Below are positions 21,887 through 30,027 of a stretch of 44,515 nucleotides of DNA, piece after piece. Made by a program: the position numbers and the translations under genes. This DNA is from Leptothoe spongobia TAU-MAC 1115 (GTDB lineage: Bacteria > Cyanobacteriota > Cyanobacteriia > Phormidesmidales > Phormidesmidaceae). How positions within the stretch are numbered: the first letter of the stretch is position 1; every line of letters starts with the position of its first letter. The stretch is taken from contig NZ_JADOES010000043.1 in the NCBI RefSeq assembly GCF_018739885.1, forward strand, positions 1-44,515, given 5' to 3'. The notes beneath the pieces are model-generated. The model did not search any database and was not told where the DNA came from. It saw only the letters and a program-made list of their open reading frames with translations.

Positions 21887-22390
21887 ATGAGTAAGGTTCT
21901 TGTCTTGAATGCGTCCTATGAGCCGTTGAACATTACGAGTTGGCGGCGGGCTGTTGTATTGATTATCAAAGGCAAGGCTGAAACCGTAGAACATAACGGT
22001 TTAGTGATATACACTAATTTTCCTCTGCCGACAGTAATTAGGTTACGTCACTACGTACGTATCCCATACAAAGAAATTCCTCTAACTCGCCGCAATCTGC
22101 TGTACCGCGATAACCATACCTGCCAGTACTGTGGCTACGCTGGAGACGGGCTCACACTAGACCACATTGTTCCCCGTTCCCGTGGTGGCAAGGAAGTCTG
22201 GGAAAACATGGTATCAGCTTGTGTGCGGTGTAATGTCAAAAAGGGTAATCGCACCCCAAAAGAAGCCAGAATGCCATTACGAATTACACCACGCAAACCC
22301 CATAGCAGTCTTTACTTTGAAATTGCACGCCACACTCGTGGAGATGCCCATAAGGAATGGCGTAAGTACGTAATTGGCCTGACAGGTTAA
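21887..22390 (+). CDS. HNH endonuclease family protein, core cyanobacterial type (167 aa)
   Basis: MSKVLVLNASYEPLNITSWRRAVVLIIKGKAE is the highly conserved start of this cyanobacterial family, followed by CQYCGYAGDGLTLDHIVPRSRGGKEVWENMVSACVRCNVKKGNRTPKEA with two CxxC zinc pairs and the H-N-x8-9-H core. Function is unknown; it is ubiquitous in cyanobacteria and plastid-bearing relatives and is not obviously mobile. It is divergent from alr. Confidence 0.9.
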   Translation: MSKVLVLNASYEPLNITSWRRAVVLIIKGKAETVEHNGLVIYTNFPLPTVIRLRHYVRIPYKEIPLTRRNLLYRDNHTCQYCGYAGDGLTLDHIVPRSRGGKEVWENMVSACVRCNVKKGNRTPKEARMPLRITPRKPHSSLYFEIARHTRGDAHKEWRKYVIGLTG

Positions 22391-22444
22391 TCTACCTACA
22401 CACCGTCCAAGCATTACGCAAAATTATCTAACTCCTTCTTGTGC

Positions 22445-23614
22445 ATGGCATCCCAAGACGCATTGCTTCAATCTTCCAATCGAACCAATTATAGATCCAG
22501 CATGGATTTGAGCGATGGTCCTGCAGCCTCCCTACGGCATTTGCTGATTACCTATGCCGATAGTCGGCAGCTGATTTTATTACAAGACTTTCCAGATCCC
22601 GATGCCCTATCTTCAGCTTGGGCCTATAAGTTGATTGCCGCTGCCTATGATGTGGATTGCGATATTTTTTATTCCGGCACCCTTAGCCATCAAGAAAATA
22701 TTGCGTTAGTGAAACTGACAAATCTTCCCGCAAAACGCTGGTCCAACCAAAAGCCGCCTGATTTGTCCCAGTATTCAGGCTATGTCTTGGTCGATACCCA
22801 AGGCACCACCAGTCAGCTCCTGGAACGAGTCAATACAGCTGGCGTTCCACTTATGGTTGTCATTGATCACCATAGTCTACAAGGTAGCTCCAAGGCAGAA
22901 TTTTCCGATATTCGTCCCGATGCTCGGGCAACAGCCACAATTTTGACCCAATATCTGCAAACAGGTCTTTTAGATCTAGATCGCAGTAATAGTAAGCATG
23001 TTAAATGTGCCACAGCTCTGATGCATGGCTTACGCTCAGATACAGGGCAACTGATGCAAGCGGCAGAAGCAGACTTTATGGCTGCCGCTTACCTGAGCCA
23101 ATATTGCGATGCACAACTCCTGAGTGCCATTCTCCAGGCTTCTCGATCGAAAAGAGCCATGGATATCATCGAACGTTCTTTACGCAATCGCAACATCCAA
23201 AATAGTGTCTCTATTGCAGGTGTTGGCTACCTTCGCTATGAAGATCGAGATGCGATCCCACAAGCAACAGACTTTTTACTAACCGAAGAAGATGTGCACA
23301 CCGCCGTCGTCTATGGCATCGTCCACGATGAAGATGACGAACGGGAATTGGTAATTGGCTCCTTACGCACTAGTAAAATCACCCTCGATCCAGATGAGTT
23401 TATCAAGGAAGCCTTTGGGCAAGATGACCAGGGTCGCTTTTTTGGTGGCGGTCGCGCCACAGCCGGTGGCTTTGAAGTACCGGTGGGTTTTTTATCAGGC
23501 TTTTATGAAAACGGAGACTATAACCGGCTCAAGTGGGAAGTCTTTGATGTGCAGATTAAACAGAAACTCCTGAAATTGATTAACCCAGAAGATGGGGTGA
23601 TCAATACAGATTAG
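22445..23614 (+). CDS. DHH/DHHA1 phosphoesterase (NrnA-like; pAp phosphatase or oligoribonuclease)
   Basis: DHH motif I is QDFPDPDALSSAWA, motif II is VLVDTQGT, motif III is VIDHHS, and the DHHA1 C-terminal motif GGGRATAGGFEVPVGF is present. Such proteins hydrolyse small phosphoesters (pAp, nanoRNA, c-di-AMP in GdpP-like members). There is no N-terminal PAS/GGDEF, so a c-di-AMP-specific enzyme is not supported. ATG 22445 is used; TTG 22439 and ATG 22502 are alternatives. sixA starts 20 bp after its stop. Confidence 0.85.
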   Translation: MASQDALLQSSNRTNYRSSMDLSDGPAASLRHLLITYADSRQLILLQDFPDPDALSSAWAYKLIAAAYDVDCDIFYSGTLSHQENIALVKLTNLPAKRWSNQKPPDLSQYSGYVLVDTQGTTSQLLERVNTAGVPLMVVIDHHSLQGSSKAEFSDIRPDARATATILTQYLQTGLLDLDRSNSKHVKCATALMHGLRSDTGQLMQAAEADFMAAAYLSQYCDAQLLSAILQASRSKRAMDIIERSLRNRNIQNSVSIAGVGYLRYEDRDAIPQATDFLLTEEDVHTAVVYGIVHDEDDERELVIGSLRTSKITLDPDEFIKEAFGQDDQGRFFGGGRATAGGFEVPVGFLSGFYENGDYNRLKWEVFDVQIKQKLLKLINPEDGVINTD

Positions 23615-23633
23615 AGATGACGTTGCTATAAAT

Positions 23634-24152
23634 ATGACGGATCTACCCTCGCAAATCAGCACTCAGGTGTACTTTATCCGCCATGGAATTGCGGCGGAGC
23701 GAGGCGTTTATCACGATGATAGTCAGCGCCCACTAGTTGAGAAAGGGAGGCTAAAAACCGCAAAAATAGCTCAGCGCCTCATGGAGCTTGGCCTGGAATT
23801 TAATACATTGCTGACCAGTCCGTTTATACGAGCAACGCAAACCTCTGAGCTATTGTGCCAGACAGGATTAGCAGAAAAATATCAGATTTTTGAGCCGCTG
23901 GCTCCGGGCGGAAATTTAGAACATTGGCTCTATTGGCTGATAACTTGGCAATCCGTAAAACGTCCCACCCTCGCTTTGGTGGGACATGAGCCCGATCTCA
24001 GTAACTGGGCGCAGCAACTTGTCCATGGTGATAATCATCACCAATGGGTACTCAAAAAAGCCGGAATTATTGGATTAGAGGTACCTGATGGCCAGGTTGC
24101 GATCGGCCATAGCCAACTTTTTTGGTTGGCTCCTCCTCGACTGATCCTTTAA
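23634..24152 (+). CDS. sixA: Phosphohistidine phosphatase SixA
   Basis: Histidine-phosphatase fold: VYFIRHGIAAE carries the catalytic RHG, SPFIRATQTSELL the substrate Arg, and VGHEPDLSNWAQQLV the second catalytic His. Family members remove phosphate from histidine phosphotransfer domains; in cyanobacteria they lie near core genes. The start GTG or ATG at 23634 lies 20 bp after the DHH stop, suggesting co-transcription. The 172-aa length is typical. Confidence 0.88.
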   Translation: MTDLPSQISTQVYFIRHGIAAERGVYHDDSQRPLVEKGRLKTAKIAQRLMELGLEFNTLLTSPFIRATQTSELLCQTGLAEKYQIFEPLAPGGNLEHWLYWLITWQSVKRPTLALVGHEPDLSNWAQQLVHGDNHHQWVLKKAGIIGLEVPDGQVAIGHSQLFWLAPPRLIL

Positions 24153-24341
24153 CCCGATACAGGAGAATATCCACTCAACCCAAAATATCCTGGCTCCTGA
24201 CCTCAATCTTTAATCCAGAAGTTTTTTTTCTCTGACAAAAGTTTGTCTGTGTCGCCGGAAAATCATGGAATCGATCACTTCAGCTGTCAATTGTCGATAT
24301 CCTTAAAGAATAACGGAGAACAGCGATAGGACAATTAAACA

Positions 24342-25535
24342 ATGACCCTATGCGAATATCGGCCTGGTTTAGAGGGAATTCCCGCCACAGAATCGAGCAT
24401 TAGCTATGTGAATGGTCAGGAAGGGATTTTAGAGTACCGAGGCATTCGCATTGAAGAATTAGCTCAGAAGAGCACATTTTTAGAAACGGCCTATTTGCTG
24501 ATTTGGGGGGGACTACCCAATAAGCAAGAACTGGATGCCTTTAAAGATGAAATACAGCATCATCGCCGGTTAAAGTATCGCATCCGCGACATGATGAAAT
24601 GCTTTCCTGAAAGTGGTCATCCGATGGATGCACTGCAAGCTTGTGCGGCAGCTTTAGGCTTGTTTTACTCGCGCCGAGCCCTTGAGAATCCCGCCTATAT
24701 TCAGGCAGCCGTTGTTCGATTACTCGCTAAAATTCCCACGATGGTGGCAGCATTTAAGCTGATACGTAAAGGGAACGACCCTGTACAACCTCGGGATGAC
24801 CTCGACTATGCAGCAAATTTTCTGTATATGCTCAATGAGAAAGAGCCAGACCCATTAGCAGCCAGAATTTTTGATGTATGCCTCACATTACATGCAGAAC
24901 ACACCATCAATGCCTCCACCTTTTCTGCCATGGTTACGGCATCTACACTAACCGATCCCTATGCTGTAGTTGCGTCAGCCGTTGGTACTCTCGCCGGTCC
25001 ACTGCATGGTGGCGCTAATGAAGAAGTCATTAGCATGCTCCAGCTAATTGGCTCGGTAGAAAACGTTCGTCCATTTGTAGAAGACCGGATGGCGAAGAAA
25101 GCCAAGATTATGGGCTTTGGTCACCGAGTTTATAAGGTGAAAGATCCACGGGCAGTGATTTTACAAAAGCTGGCGGAACAGCTATTTGAGAAGTTTGGTC
25201 AGGATGAGTACTATGAGATCGCCCTAGAACTCGAAACGACTGTCACCGAAAAACTCGGACATAAAGGGGTCTATCCCAATGTGGATTTTTACTCTGGACT
25301 GGTCTACCGAAAGCTGGGCATTCCCATAGATTTATTTACACCGATATTTGCGATCTCACGTGTAGCCGGATGGCTAGCACACTGGAAAGAACAATTAGCC
25401 GAAAATCGAATTTTTCGACCCACACAAATTTATACTGGGCCTCACAATCAAGCCTATATTAATTTGTCAGAGCGTATACACCTGTGGGACAAGCAAGTTC
25501 AAGCACCCAACACCAGCCAGAACGGATCCGTATAA
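24342..25535 (+). CDS. gltA: Citrate synthase
   Basis: Condenses acetyl-CoA and oxaloacetate. Active-site elements are HTINASTFSAMVTASTLTDPY (His), AGPLHGGANEEV (catalytic His), and GFGHRVYKVKDPR (His and Asp region). The length of 397 aa is that of the short bacterial type-II-like group. ATG 24342. A classic terminator follows at 25630-25660. Confidence 0.96.
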   Translation: MTLCEYRPGLEGIPATESSISYVNGQEGILEYRGIRIEELAQKSTFLETAYLLIWGGLPNKQELDAFKDEIQHHRRLKYRIRDMMKCFPESGHPMDALQACAAALGLFYSRRALENPAYIQAAVVRLLAKIPTMVAAFKLIRKGNDPVQPRDDLDYAANFLYMLNEKEPDPLAARIFDVCLTLHAEHTINASTFSAMVTASTLTDPYAVVASAVGTLAGPLHGGANEEVISMLQLIGSVENVRPFVEDRMAKKAKIMGFGHRVYKVKDPRAVILQKLAEQLFEKFGQDEYYEIALELETTVTEKLGHKGVYPNVDFYSGLVYRKLGIPIDLFTPIFAISRVAGWLAHWKEQLAENRIFRPTQIYTGPHNQAYINLSERIHLWDKQVQAPNTSQNGSV

Positions 25536-25629
25536 GCCCTCATTTTTAGCCGTGATGGGCATCACCCCTCTTGTCAATACTGAGAAATCCAACGACACTT
25601 ATACCAGTGACGATTTTCAGGAACTCCAG

Positions 25630-25660
25630 CCCCCCTTGATGCATATCAAGGGGGGTTTTT
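25630..25660 (+). terminator. Rho-independent terminator after gltA
   Basis: CCCCCCTTGAT / ATCAAGGGGGG, 11-bp perfect stem, GCAT loop, followed by TTTTT. About 95 bp downstream of the gltA stop. Confidence 0.93.
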
Positions 25661-25804
25661 GTATGGTTACGGTTAAATCTATAACCATGCGTAGAAATTC
25701 CTATTGGTAGCGCAAGAGTATTTCGCCTGTCACGCCATATTAAGGGTTAGAATCATTAGGGAAATTGGCCCTCTGGCCCCCCGCTTCATCTATATACTCT
25801 GGGT

Positions 25805-26923
25805 ATGAGTTCTGGAATCGACCTGCAAGAGAGCTTCATTCAAATACTAGTGTCACTGGGGTTACCCCCATCCTTGGCCAAGTTGGTTTGGATGCCGCTA
25901 CCGATGTTACTAATACTGATAGCTGCCACAGTTAGCATTTTTATCGCTGTCTGGCTAGAGAGAAAAATTTCAGCCGCCGCTCAACAACGCATTGGCCCCG
26001 AATATATCGGTCCACTAGGGGCACTACAAGCAACTGCCGACGGCATTAAACTCATCTTTAAAGAGGACATTAACCCAGCTCAAGCAGACCCGATTCTCTT
26101 CACCTTGGGGCCTGCTTTAGTTGTAATCCCAGTATTCGTTTCGTACCTAGTTGTGCCGTTTGGGCAAAACATGGTGATTACTGATTTAGGTGTTGGCATT
26201 TTCTTGTGGATTGCGCTGTCTAGCGTGACACCTATCGGTTTGCTGATGTCAGGTTACTCATCAAACAATAAATACTCCTTACTAGGAGGATTGCGAGCAA
26301 CAGCTCAGTCCATTAGCTACGAAATTCCTCTAGCCTTAGCAGTCCTAGCTGTGGTCATGATGTCAAACAGCCTTAGCACAATTGACATTGTCAATCAGCA
26401 AGCAGGTTACGGCATTCTCAGTTGGAATATCTGGCGGCAGCCAGTAGGCTTTCTCCTATTTTGGATTGCCGCCCTAGCAGAATGCGAACGACTCCCTTTT
26501 GATCTCCCTGAAGCAGAGGAAGAAATTGTCGCCGGATATCAAACCGAATATGGTGGCATGAAATTTGGCCTCTTTTACGTTGGCTCTTACGTAAACTTAG
26601 TGCTGTCGGCCATGCTGGTATCAGTTCTATACCTTGGAGGATGGAGTTTTCCAATTCCAGTGGAGGTGATTTCTGGTGGTCTAGGCATTAGCGAAACAAC
26701 CCCTTGGCTACAAGTGATTACCGCAGCATTAGGGATCATGATGACCCTGATGAAAGCCTATTTACTTGTGTTTCTAGCCGTTCTTCTACGCTGGACCGTA
26801 CCTCGTGTACGTATTGACCAGCTCCTTGATTTAGGCTGGAAGTTTTTGCTCCCAGTCTCCTTGGTGAATCTACTACTCACAGCTGCGCTCAAGCTCGCAT
26901 TTCCATTTGCGTTTGGAGGGTAA
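25805..26923 (+). CDS. ndhA: NAD(P)H-quinone oxidoreductase subunit 1 (NdhA)
   Basis: Integral membrane core subunit of NDH-1 in the thylakoid, forming the quinone-channel with the peripheral arm. About eight hydrophobic segments and the signature SAAAQQRIGPEYIGPLGALQATADGIKLIFKED and ERLPFDLPEAEEEIVAGYQTEYGGMKFG identify it. It is 372 aa, usual for cyanobacteria. First gene of ndhAIGE; ATG 25805, ending 5 bp before ndhI. Confidence 0.98.
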   Translation: MSSGIDLQESFIQILVSLGLPPSLAKLVWMPLPMLLILIAATVSIFIAVWLERKISAAAQQRIGPEYIGPLGALQATADGIKLIFKEDINPAQADPILFTLGPALVVIPVFVSYLVVPFGQNMVITDLGVGIFLWIALSSVTPIGLLMSGYSSNNKYSLLGGLRATAQSISYEIPLALAVLAVVMMSNSLSTIDIVNQQAGYGILSWNIWRQPVGFLLFWIAALAECERLPFDLPEAEEEIVAGYQTEYGGMKFGLFYVGSYVNLVLSAMLVSVLYLGGWSFPIPVEVISGGLGISETTPWLQVITAALGIMMTLMKAYLLVFLAVLLRWTVPRVRIDQLLDLGWKFLLPVSLVNLLLTAALKLAFPFAFGG

Positions 26924-26928
26924 AACTA

Positions 26929-27549
26929 ATGCTCAATTTTCTAAAGCAAGTTGGTGACTACGCCAAAGAAACCGTCCAAGCCGCCAAATACATTGGGGAA
27001 GGCCTATCGGTAACTTTTGACCACATGAAGCGTCGTCCTGTGACGGTGCAATATCCCTACGAAAAATTAATCCCATCGGAGCGTTATCGCGGTCGGATTC
27101 ACTTTGAGTTTGATAAGTGTATTGCTTGCGAAGTCTGTGTCAGAGTATGTCCAATTAACCTCCCTGTTGTGGATTGGACCTTTGACAAGAAGACCAAGAA
27201 AAAGACCCTTGATCATTACAGTATTGATTTTGGGGTGTGTATCTTTTGTGGTAATTGCGTAGAGTATTGCCCGACCAACTGTCTTTCCATGACAGAAGAG
27301 TATGAGCTAGCCGCCTACGATCGTCATGAATTGAATTATGACAACGTTGCCCTAGGTCGTCTTCCCTATAAGGTCACAGATGATCCTATGGTGACCCCGA
27401 TGCGCGAGCTGGCTTATCTCCCCAAAGGTGTCATGGATCCCCATGAACTACCAGCAGGATCCCGTCGCGCTGGTAAACTACCTCAAGAGATATTGGAAGA
27501 GCTAGAAGCTTCTAAACCCGCTAAGGCTGAAGAAGCCAGCGAATCATAG
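26929..27549 (+). CDS. ndhI: NAD(P)H-quinone oxidoreductase subunit I (NdhI)
   Basis: Two [4Fe-4S] motifs: CIACEVCVRVCP (C64, C67, C70, C74) and CIFCGNCVEYCP (C104, C107, C110, C114). It carries the last iron-sulfur clusters of the peripheral arm to quinone. 206 aa including an acidic C-terminal tail. Starts 5 bp after ndhA. Confidence 0.97.
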   Translation: MLNFLKQVGDYAKETVQAAKYIGEGLSVTFDHMKRRPVTVQYPYEKLIPSERYRGRIHFEFDKCIACEVCVRVCPINLPVVDWTFDKKTKKKTLDHYSIDFGVCIFCGNCVEYCPTNCLSMTEEYELAAYDRHELNYDNVALGRLPYKVTDDPMVTPMRELAYLPKGVMDPHELPAGSRRAGKLPQEILEELEASKPAKAEEASES

Positions 27550-27635
27550 GTTTGGTAGTCTAGCAAAAGTTTGGTCGCTCACTCAGGGGACCGATTTAGC
27601 TCAAACTCGTAACAGACTGAACAATCGGAGTAGTA

Positions 27636-28247
27636 GTGAATTTAGCAGAAGGCGTACAAATCGTTTCCCTAGGCATCCTTGGTGTCTTAATGCTAGCGTC
27701 GGCCCTTGGGGTGGTGCTGCTTTCTAATATTGTCTACTCAGCCTTTTTGCTGGCGATGGTATTTGCCAGTATTTCAGGGCTCTATATTTTGCTGAATGCA
27801 GGCTTTGTTGCAGCAGCTCAAATCTTAGTCTACGTGGGTGCGGTCAATATTCTGATCCTATTCGGGATCATGCTAGTGAATAAACGTGAAGATTTCCAAC
27901 CCGTTGCCAATGCATGGATAGGTAAGGCCGCAACTGCCGCCGTATGTGCTGGCTTGTTTGCCCTCTTAAGTTCTATGGTGCTGGCCACACCTTGGCATCT
28001 ATCGTCAGCAATACCAGCCGGGGAAGCCGCGATTGAAGTCATTGGACAGCACTTCTTTAGCGACTTTTTATTACCGTTTGAACTCGCCTCAGTACTGCTA
28101 TTGATGGCACTAGTGGGGGCAATTATTCTGGCACGTCGGGAATATGTACCCGATGAAGAACCTGAGAATGAGCAGAAGGTACTGACTCTACGAGAGCGTC
28201 CTCGTGAACTCGTTGCTGCTGCTAGCAATGACCTTCAGAACGACTAG
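27636..28247 (+). CDS. ndhG: NAD(P)H-quinone oxidoreductase subunit 6 (NdhG)
   Basis: Membrane subunit with hydrophobic segments throughout; GFVAAAQILVYVGAVNILILFGIMLVNK is the conserved NdhG/NuoJ region. GTG start at 27636, with CGGAG about 8 bp upstream. The C-terminus is charged and stromal or cytoplasmic. Third gene of ndhAIGE; 87 bp after ndhI. Confidence 0.96.
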   Translation: MNLAEGVQIVSLGILGVLMLASALGVVLLSNIVYSAFLLAMVFASISGLYILLNAGFVAAAQILVYVGAVNILILFGIMLVNKREDFQPVANAWIGKAATAAVCAGLFALLSSMVLATPWHLSSAIPAGEAAIEVIGQHFFSDFLLPFELASVLLLMALVGAIILARREYVPDEEPENEQKVLTLRERPRELVAAASNDLQND

Positions 28248-28290
28248 GACAATGGCAGTTGCTAATTTAGAAGAGGAACTTAGTTAAATT

Positions 28291-28599
28291 ATGATGCAAC
28301 TAGAGTACTTTTTGATTCTTGCCGCTGCGCTTTTCTGCGTGGGCATTTATGGCCTTGTCACTAGCCGAAATGTGATTCGAGTACTCATGTCCATTGAGCT
28401 GATGCTCAATGCGGTCAATCTCAATTTGATGGCGTTTTCCAACTATTTGGATCCAGCTGAGATTAAAGGTCAAGTTTTTGCCGTCTTTGTCATTACGATT
28501 GCAGCTGCTGAAGCCGCTGTTGGTCTGGCAATTGTTCTATCGATTTATCGAAATCGTGACACTGTTGACATGGAACAGTTCAATTTACTGAAGTGGTAA
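28291..28599 (+). CDS. ndhE: NAD(P)H-quinone oxidoreductase subunit 4L (NdhE)
   Basis: 102-aa NuoK-type subunit with three membrane helices; the conserved acidic residue of helix 2 is in MSIELMLNAVNLNLMAF and helix 3 in VFVITIAAAEAAVGLAIVLSIYRNRDT. GAGGAAC precedes ATG 28291. Last gene of the operon; bidirectional terminator next. Confidence 0.97.
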   Translation: MMQLEYFLILAAALFCVGIYGLVTSRNVIRVLMSIELMLNAVNLNLMAFSNYLDPAEIKGQVFAVFVITIAAAEAAVGLAIVLSIYRNRDTVDMEQFNLLKW

Positions 28600-28624
28600 T
28601 TTGACTGGTTTAACCGATTCAAGC

Positions 28625-28665
28625 AAAGAAAATGCCCAGACTTTCAGGTCTGGGCATTTTCTTTA
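28625..28665. terminator. Bidirectional terminator between ndhE and petJ
   Basis: AAAGAAAATGCCCAGAC and GTCTGGGCATTTTCTTT form a 17-bp stem flanked by A and T runs, separating convergent ndhE and petJ. Confidence 0.92.
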
Positions 28666-28689
28666 GAAACTCTGACTAATGATGCCTTA

Positions 28690-29052
28690 TTATTCGCCCC
28701 AACCACTTTCAGATTGAGATTTGACATAGGCCGCAACGTCAGCAATGGCTCTATCACTGATACGTCCCTGAAACGCAGGCATAGCCCCTCTACCATTAGC
28801 GACCTGATACACAATCGCCTCAACATTATGCTCAAGACGGTAGTTAAACAAATACTGCTCTAAGGCTTCTTGCTTCAGGGTTTGGGAAGATATGATAGCG
28901 TTGTTACCGCCAGCATGACATGTAGCACAGGTCTTAGCAAAAACCTTCTCCCCTGCAGCCACATCACCTACATAGGCATCGTCGGCAAAAGCGGGTATGG
29001 CAAACATTACACTGGCAACGATGGCCAGAATTGCAGTCAACAGTGCTCTCAT
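28690..29052 (-). CDS. petJ: Cytochrome c6 precursor (cytochrome c-553)
   Basis: Soluble lumenal electron carrier from cytochrome b6f to photosystem I (and to oxidases). From ATG 29052 the product starts with a Sec signal peptide (MRALLTAILAIVASVMFAIPAFA), mature start near DDAYVGD. CATCH binds haem covalently and the Met of GAMPAF is the distal ligand. Tail VAAYVKSQSESGWG is typical. An upstream TTG (29073) would add seven residues and is less likely. Family genes are copper-repressed; no such site is identified. Confidence 0.95.
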   Translation of the reverse strand: MRALLTAILAIVASVMFAIPAFADDAYVGDVAAGEKVFAKTCATCHAGGNNAIISSQTLKQEALEQYLFNYRLEHNVEAIVYQVANGRGAMPAFQGRISDRAIADVAAYVKSQSESGWGE

Positions 29053-29144
29053 TCTAAATATTGCTCTCAACAAATTAGGCTGTCTTGGGAAAAGACGAGT
29101 GTATTAACAATATAAGTAGGGGATTGGCCATGTTGAAAGGCAGA

Positions 29145-29176
29145 AGCCCACATCTTACGCTTTTGTAATGTGGGCT
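29145..29176. repeat. Inverted repeat between petJ and the upstream gene
   Basis: AGCCCACA (29145-29152) and TGTGGGCT (29169-29176), with an inner TTAC/GTAA pair. It lies in the 5' region of petJ and after the 29320 gene; it may be that gene's terminator or a regulatory palindrome. Confidence 0.5.
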
Positions 29177-29319
29177 AAGATGCTGTCACAAAAGAAGCAT
29201 GACGTCAGCTCAACCATGATCGCAATGGAATGGAATTTACTCGCTTATGATGAGCTAATGGCAAGGGATCGTAGCTTTGTTAAGCTATCTCTTTGATAAA
29301 TCAATTCAGAGTCTTCTAC

Positions 29320-29946
29320 TTATTCAGCTTGCAAAATACCCACTAAAATTTGCATCAATTGAGCCAAATCAGTGGGCACACGATAGAGCATCGTGTCCTG
29401 AGTGATTCGTTTCTCAGCGCGGTTAAAACTACCAAACTGCCAAATATCTCCTGTGGTAATCGCTCCATATAAAATCGGATCGCTGAGTTCTACCCATTGA
29501 TCCAGCGCGATCATCTCGGTTGCCAGTTGGGTAAACCCCCGTGTCAGATCTGCCTGTTTCGCCTCTACCACCAAAACTCGATGCTCGGCCTCTAACAGAT
29601 AATCCAAGTCACCACTGAGAAACTGATTAACCTCGACAGGATACTCAATATTGACAATGGCCTGAGTAATATCAGCAACCTCAAGCAATACAGGTGCAAT
29701 CAAGACCTCACGTCTAGCCGCTTCACTGGTCAGTCGTACCCGCTGCCTACGATTTTCTAGCCGTGTCTTAAGCGTTTCAGCAACCGATATCAAATCATTA
29801 GACGTAGGCAAAAACTCAATAGCAGCCACCTCAAAGGTCACCCCTAACTCCTGCAAAATCTCAGCCACAGGAAACTTCATCTTGAAGTAACTGCCAAAAG
29901 TATAAGACTGATCTGGCTTGAGAATAGGAACACGGTGACTGGACAT
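29320..29946 (-). CDS. Hypothetical protein with PD-(D/E)xK nuclease-like core (208 aa)
   Basis: No named family is recognised. SGDLDYLLEAEHRVLVVEAKQADL has the G-x-x-D ... ExK arrangement of the PD-(D/E)xK nuclease fold, with D of GDLDY and E-x-K of VEAKQ. Upstream a helical region includes SEAARREVLIAPVLLEVA. Proteins with this layout are common in cyanobacteria (some as restriction-like or Uma2-related enzymes). ATG 29946 is chosen because GAGG lies about 8-10 bp upstream; five extra residues are possible. It is a single gene between petJ and metH. Confidence 0.72.
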   Translation of the reverse strand: MSSHRVPILKPDQSYTFGSYFKMKFPVAEILQELGVTFEVAAIEFLPTSNDLISVAETLKTRLENRRQRVRLTSEAARREVLIAPVLLEVADITQAIVNIEYPVEVNQFLSGDLDYLLEAEHRVLVVEAKQADLTRGFTQLATEMIALDQWVELSDPILYGAITTGDIWQFGSFNRAEKRITQDTMLYRVPTDLAQLMQILVGILQAE

Positions 29947-29977
29947 CGGTTCTGGCCTCAATTTTTTGATAAGTAAA

Positions 29978-29994
29978 GGTGGGCCGTGCCCACC
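29978..29994. repeat. Short palindromic repeat GGTGGGC-NNN-GCCCACC (copy 1)
   Basis: GGTGGGCcgtGCCCACC in the 81-bp gap between the 29320 gene and metH. A second copy with a different loop lies at 38202-38218. Small GC-rich palindromes of this type are dispersed in cyanobacterial genomes. Confidence 0.7.
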
Positions 29995-30027
29995 CTACAG
30001 GTTATATATCCCAGGTTATGCGAATAT

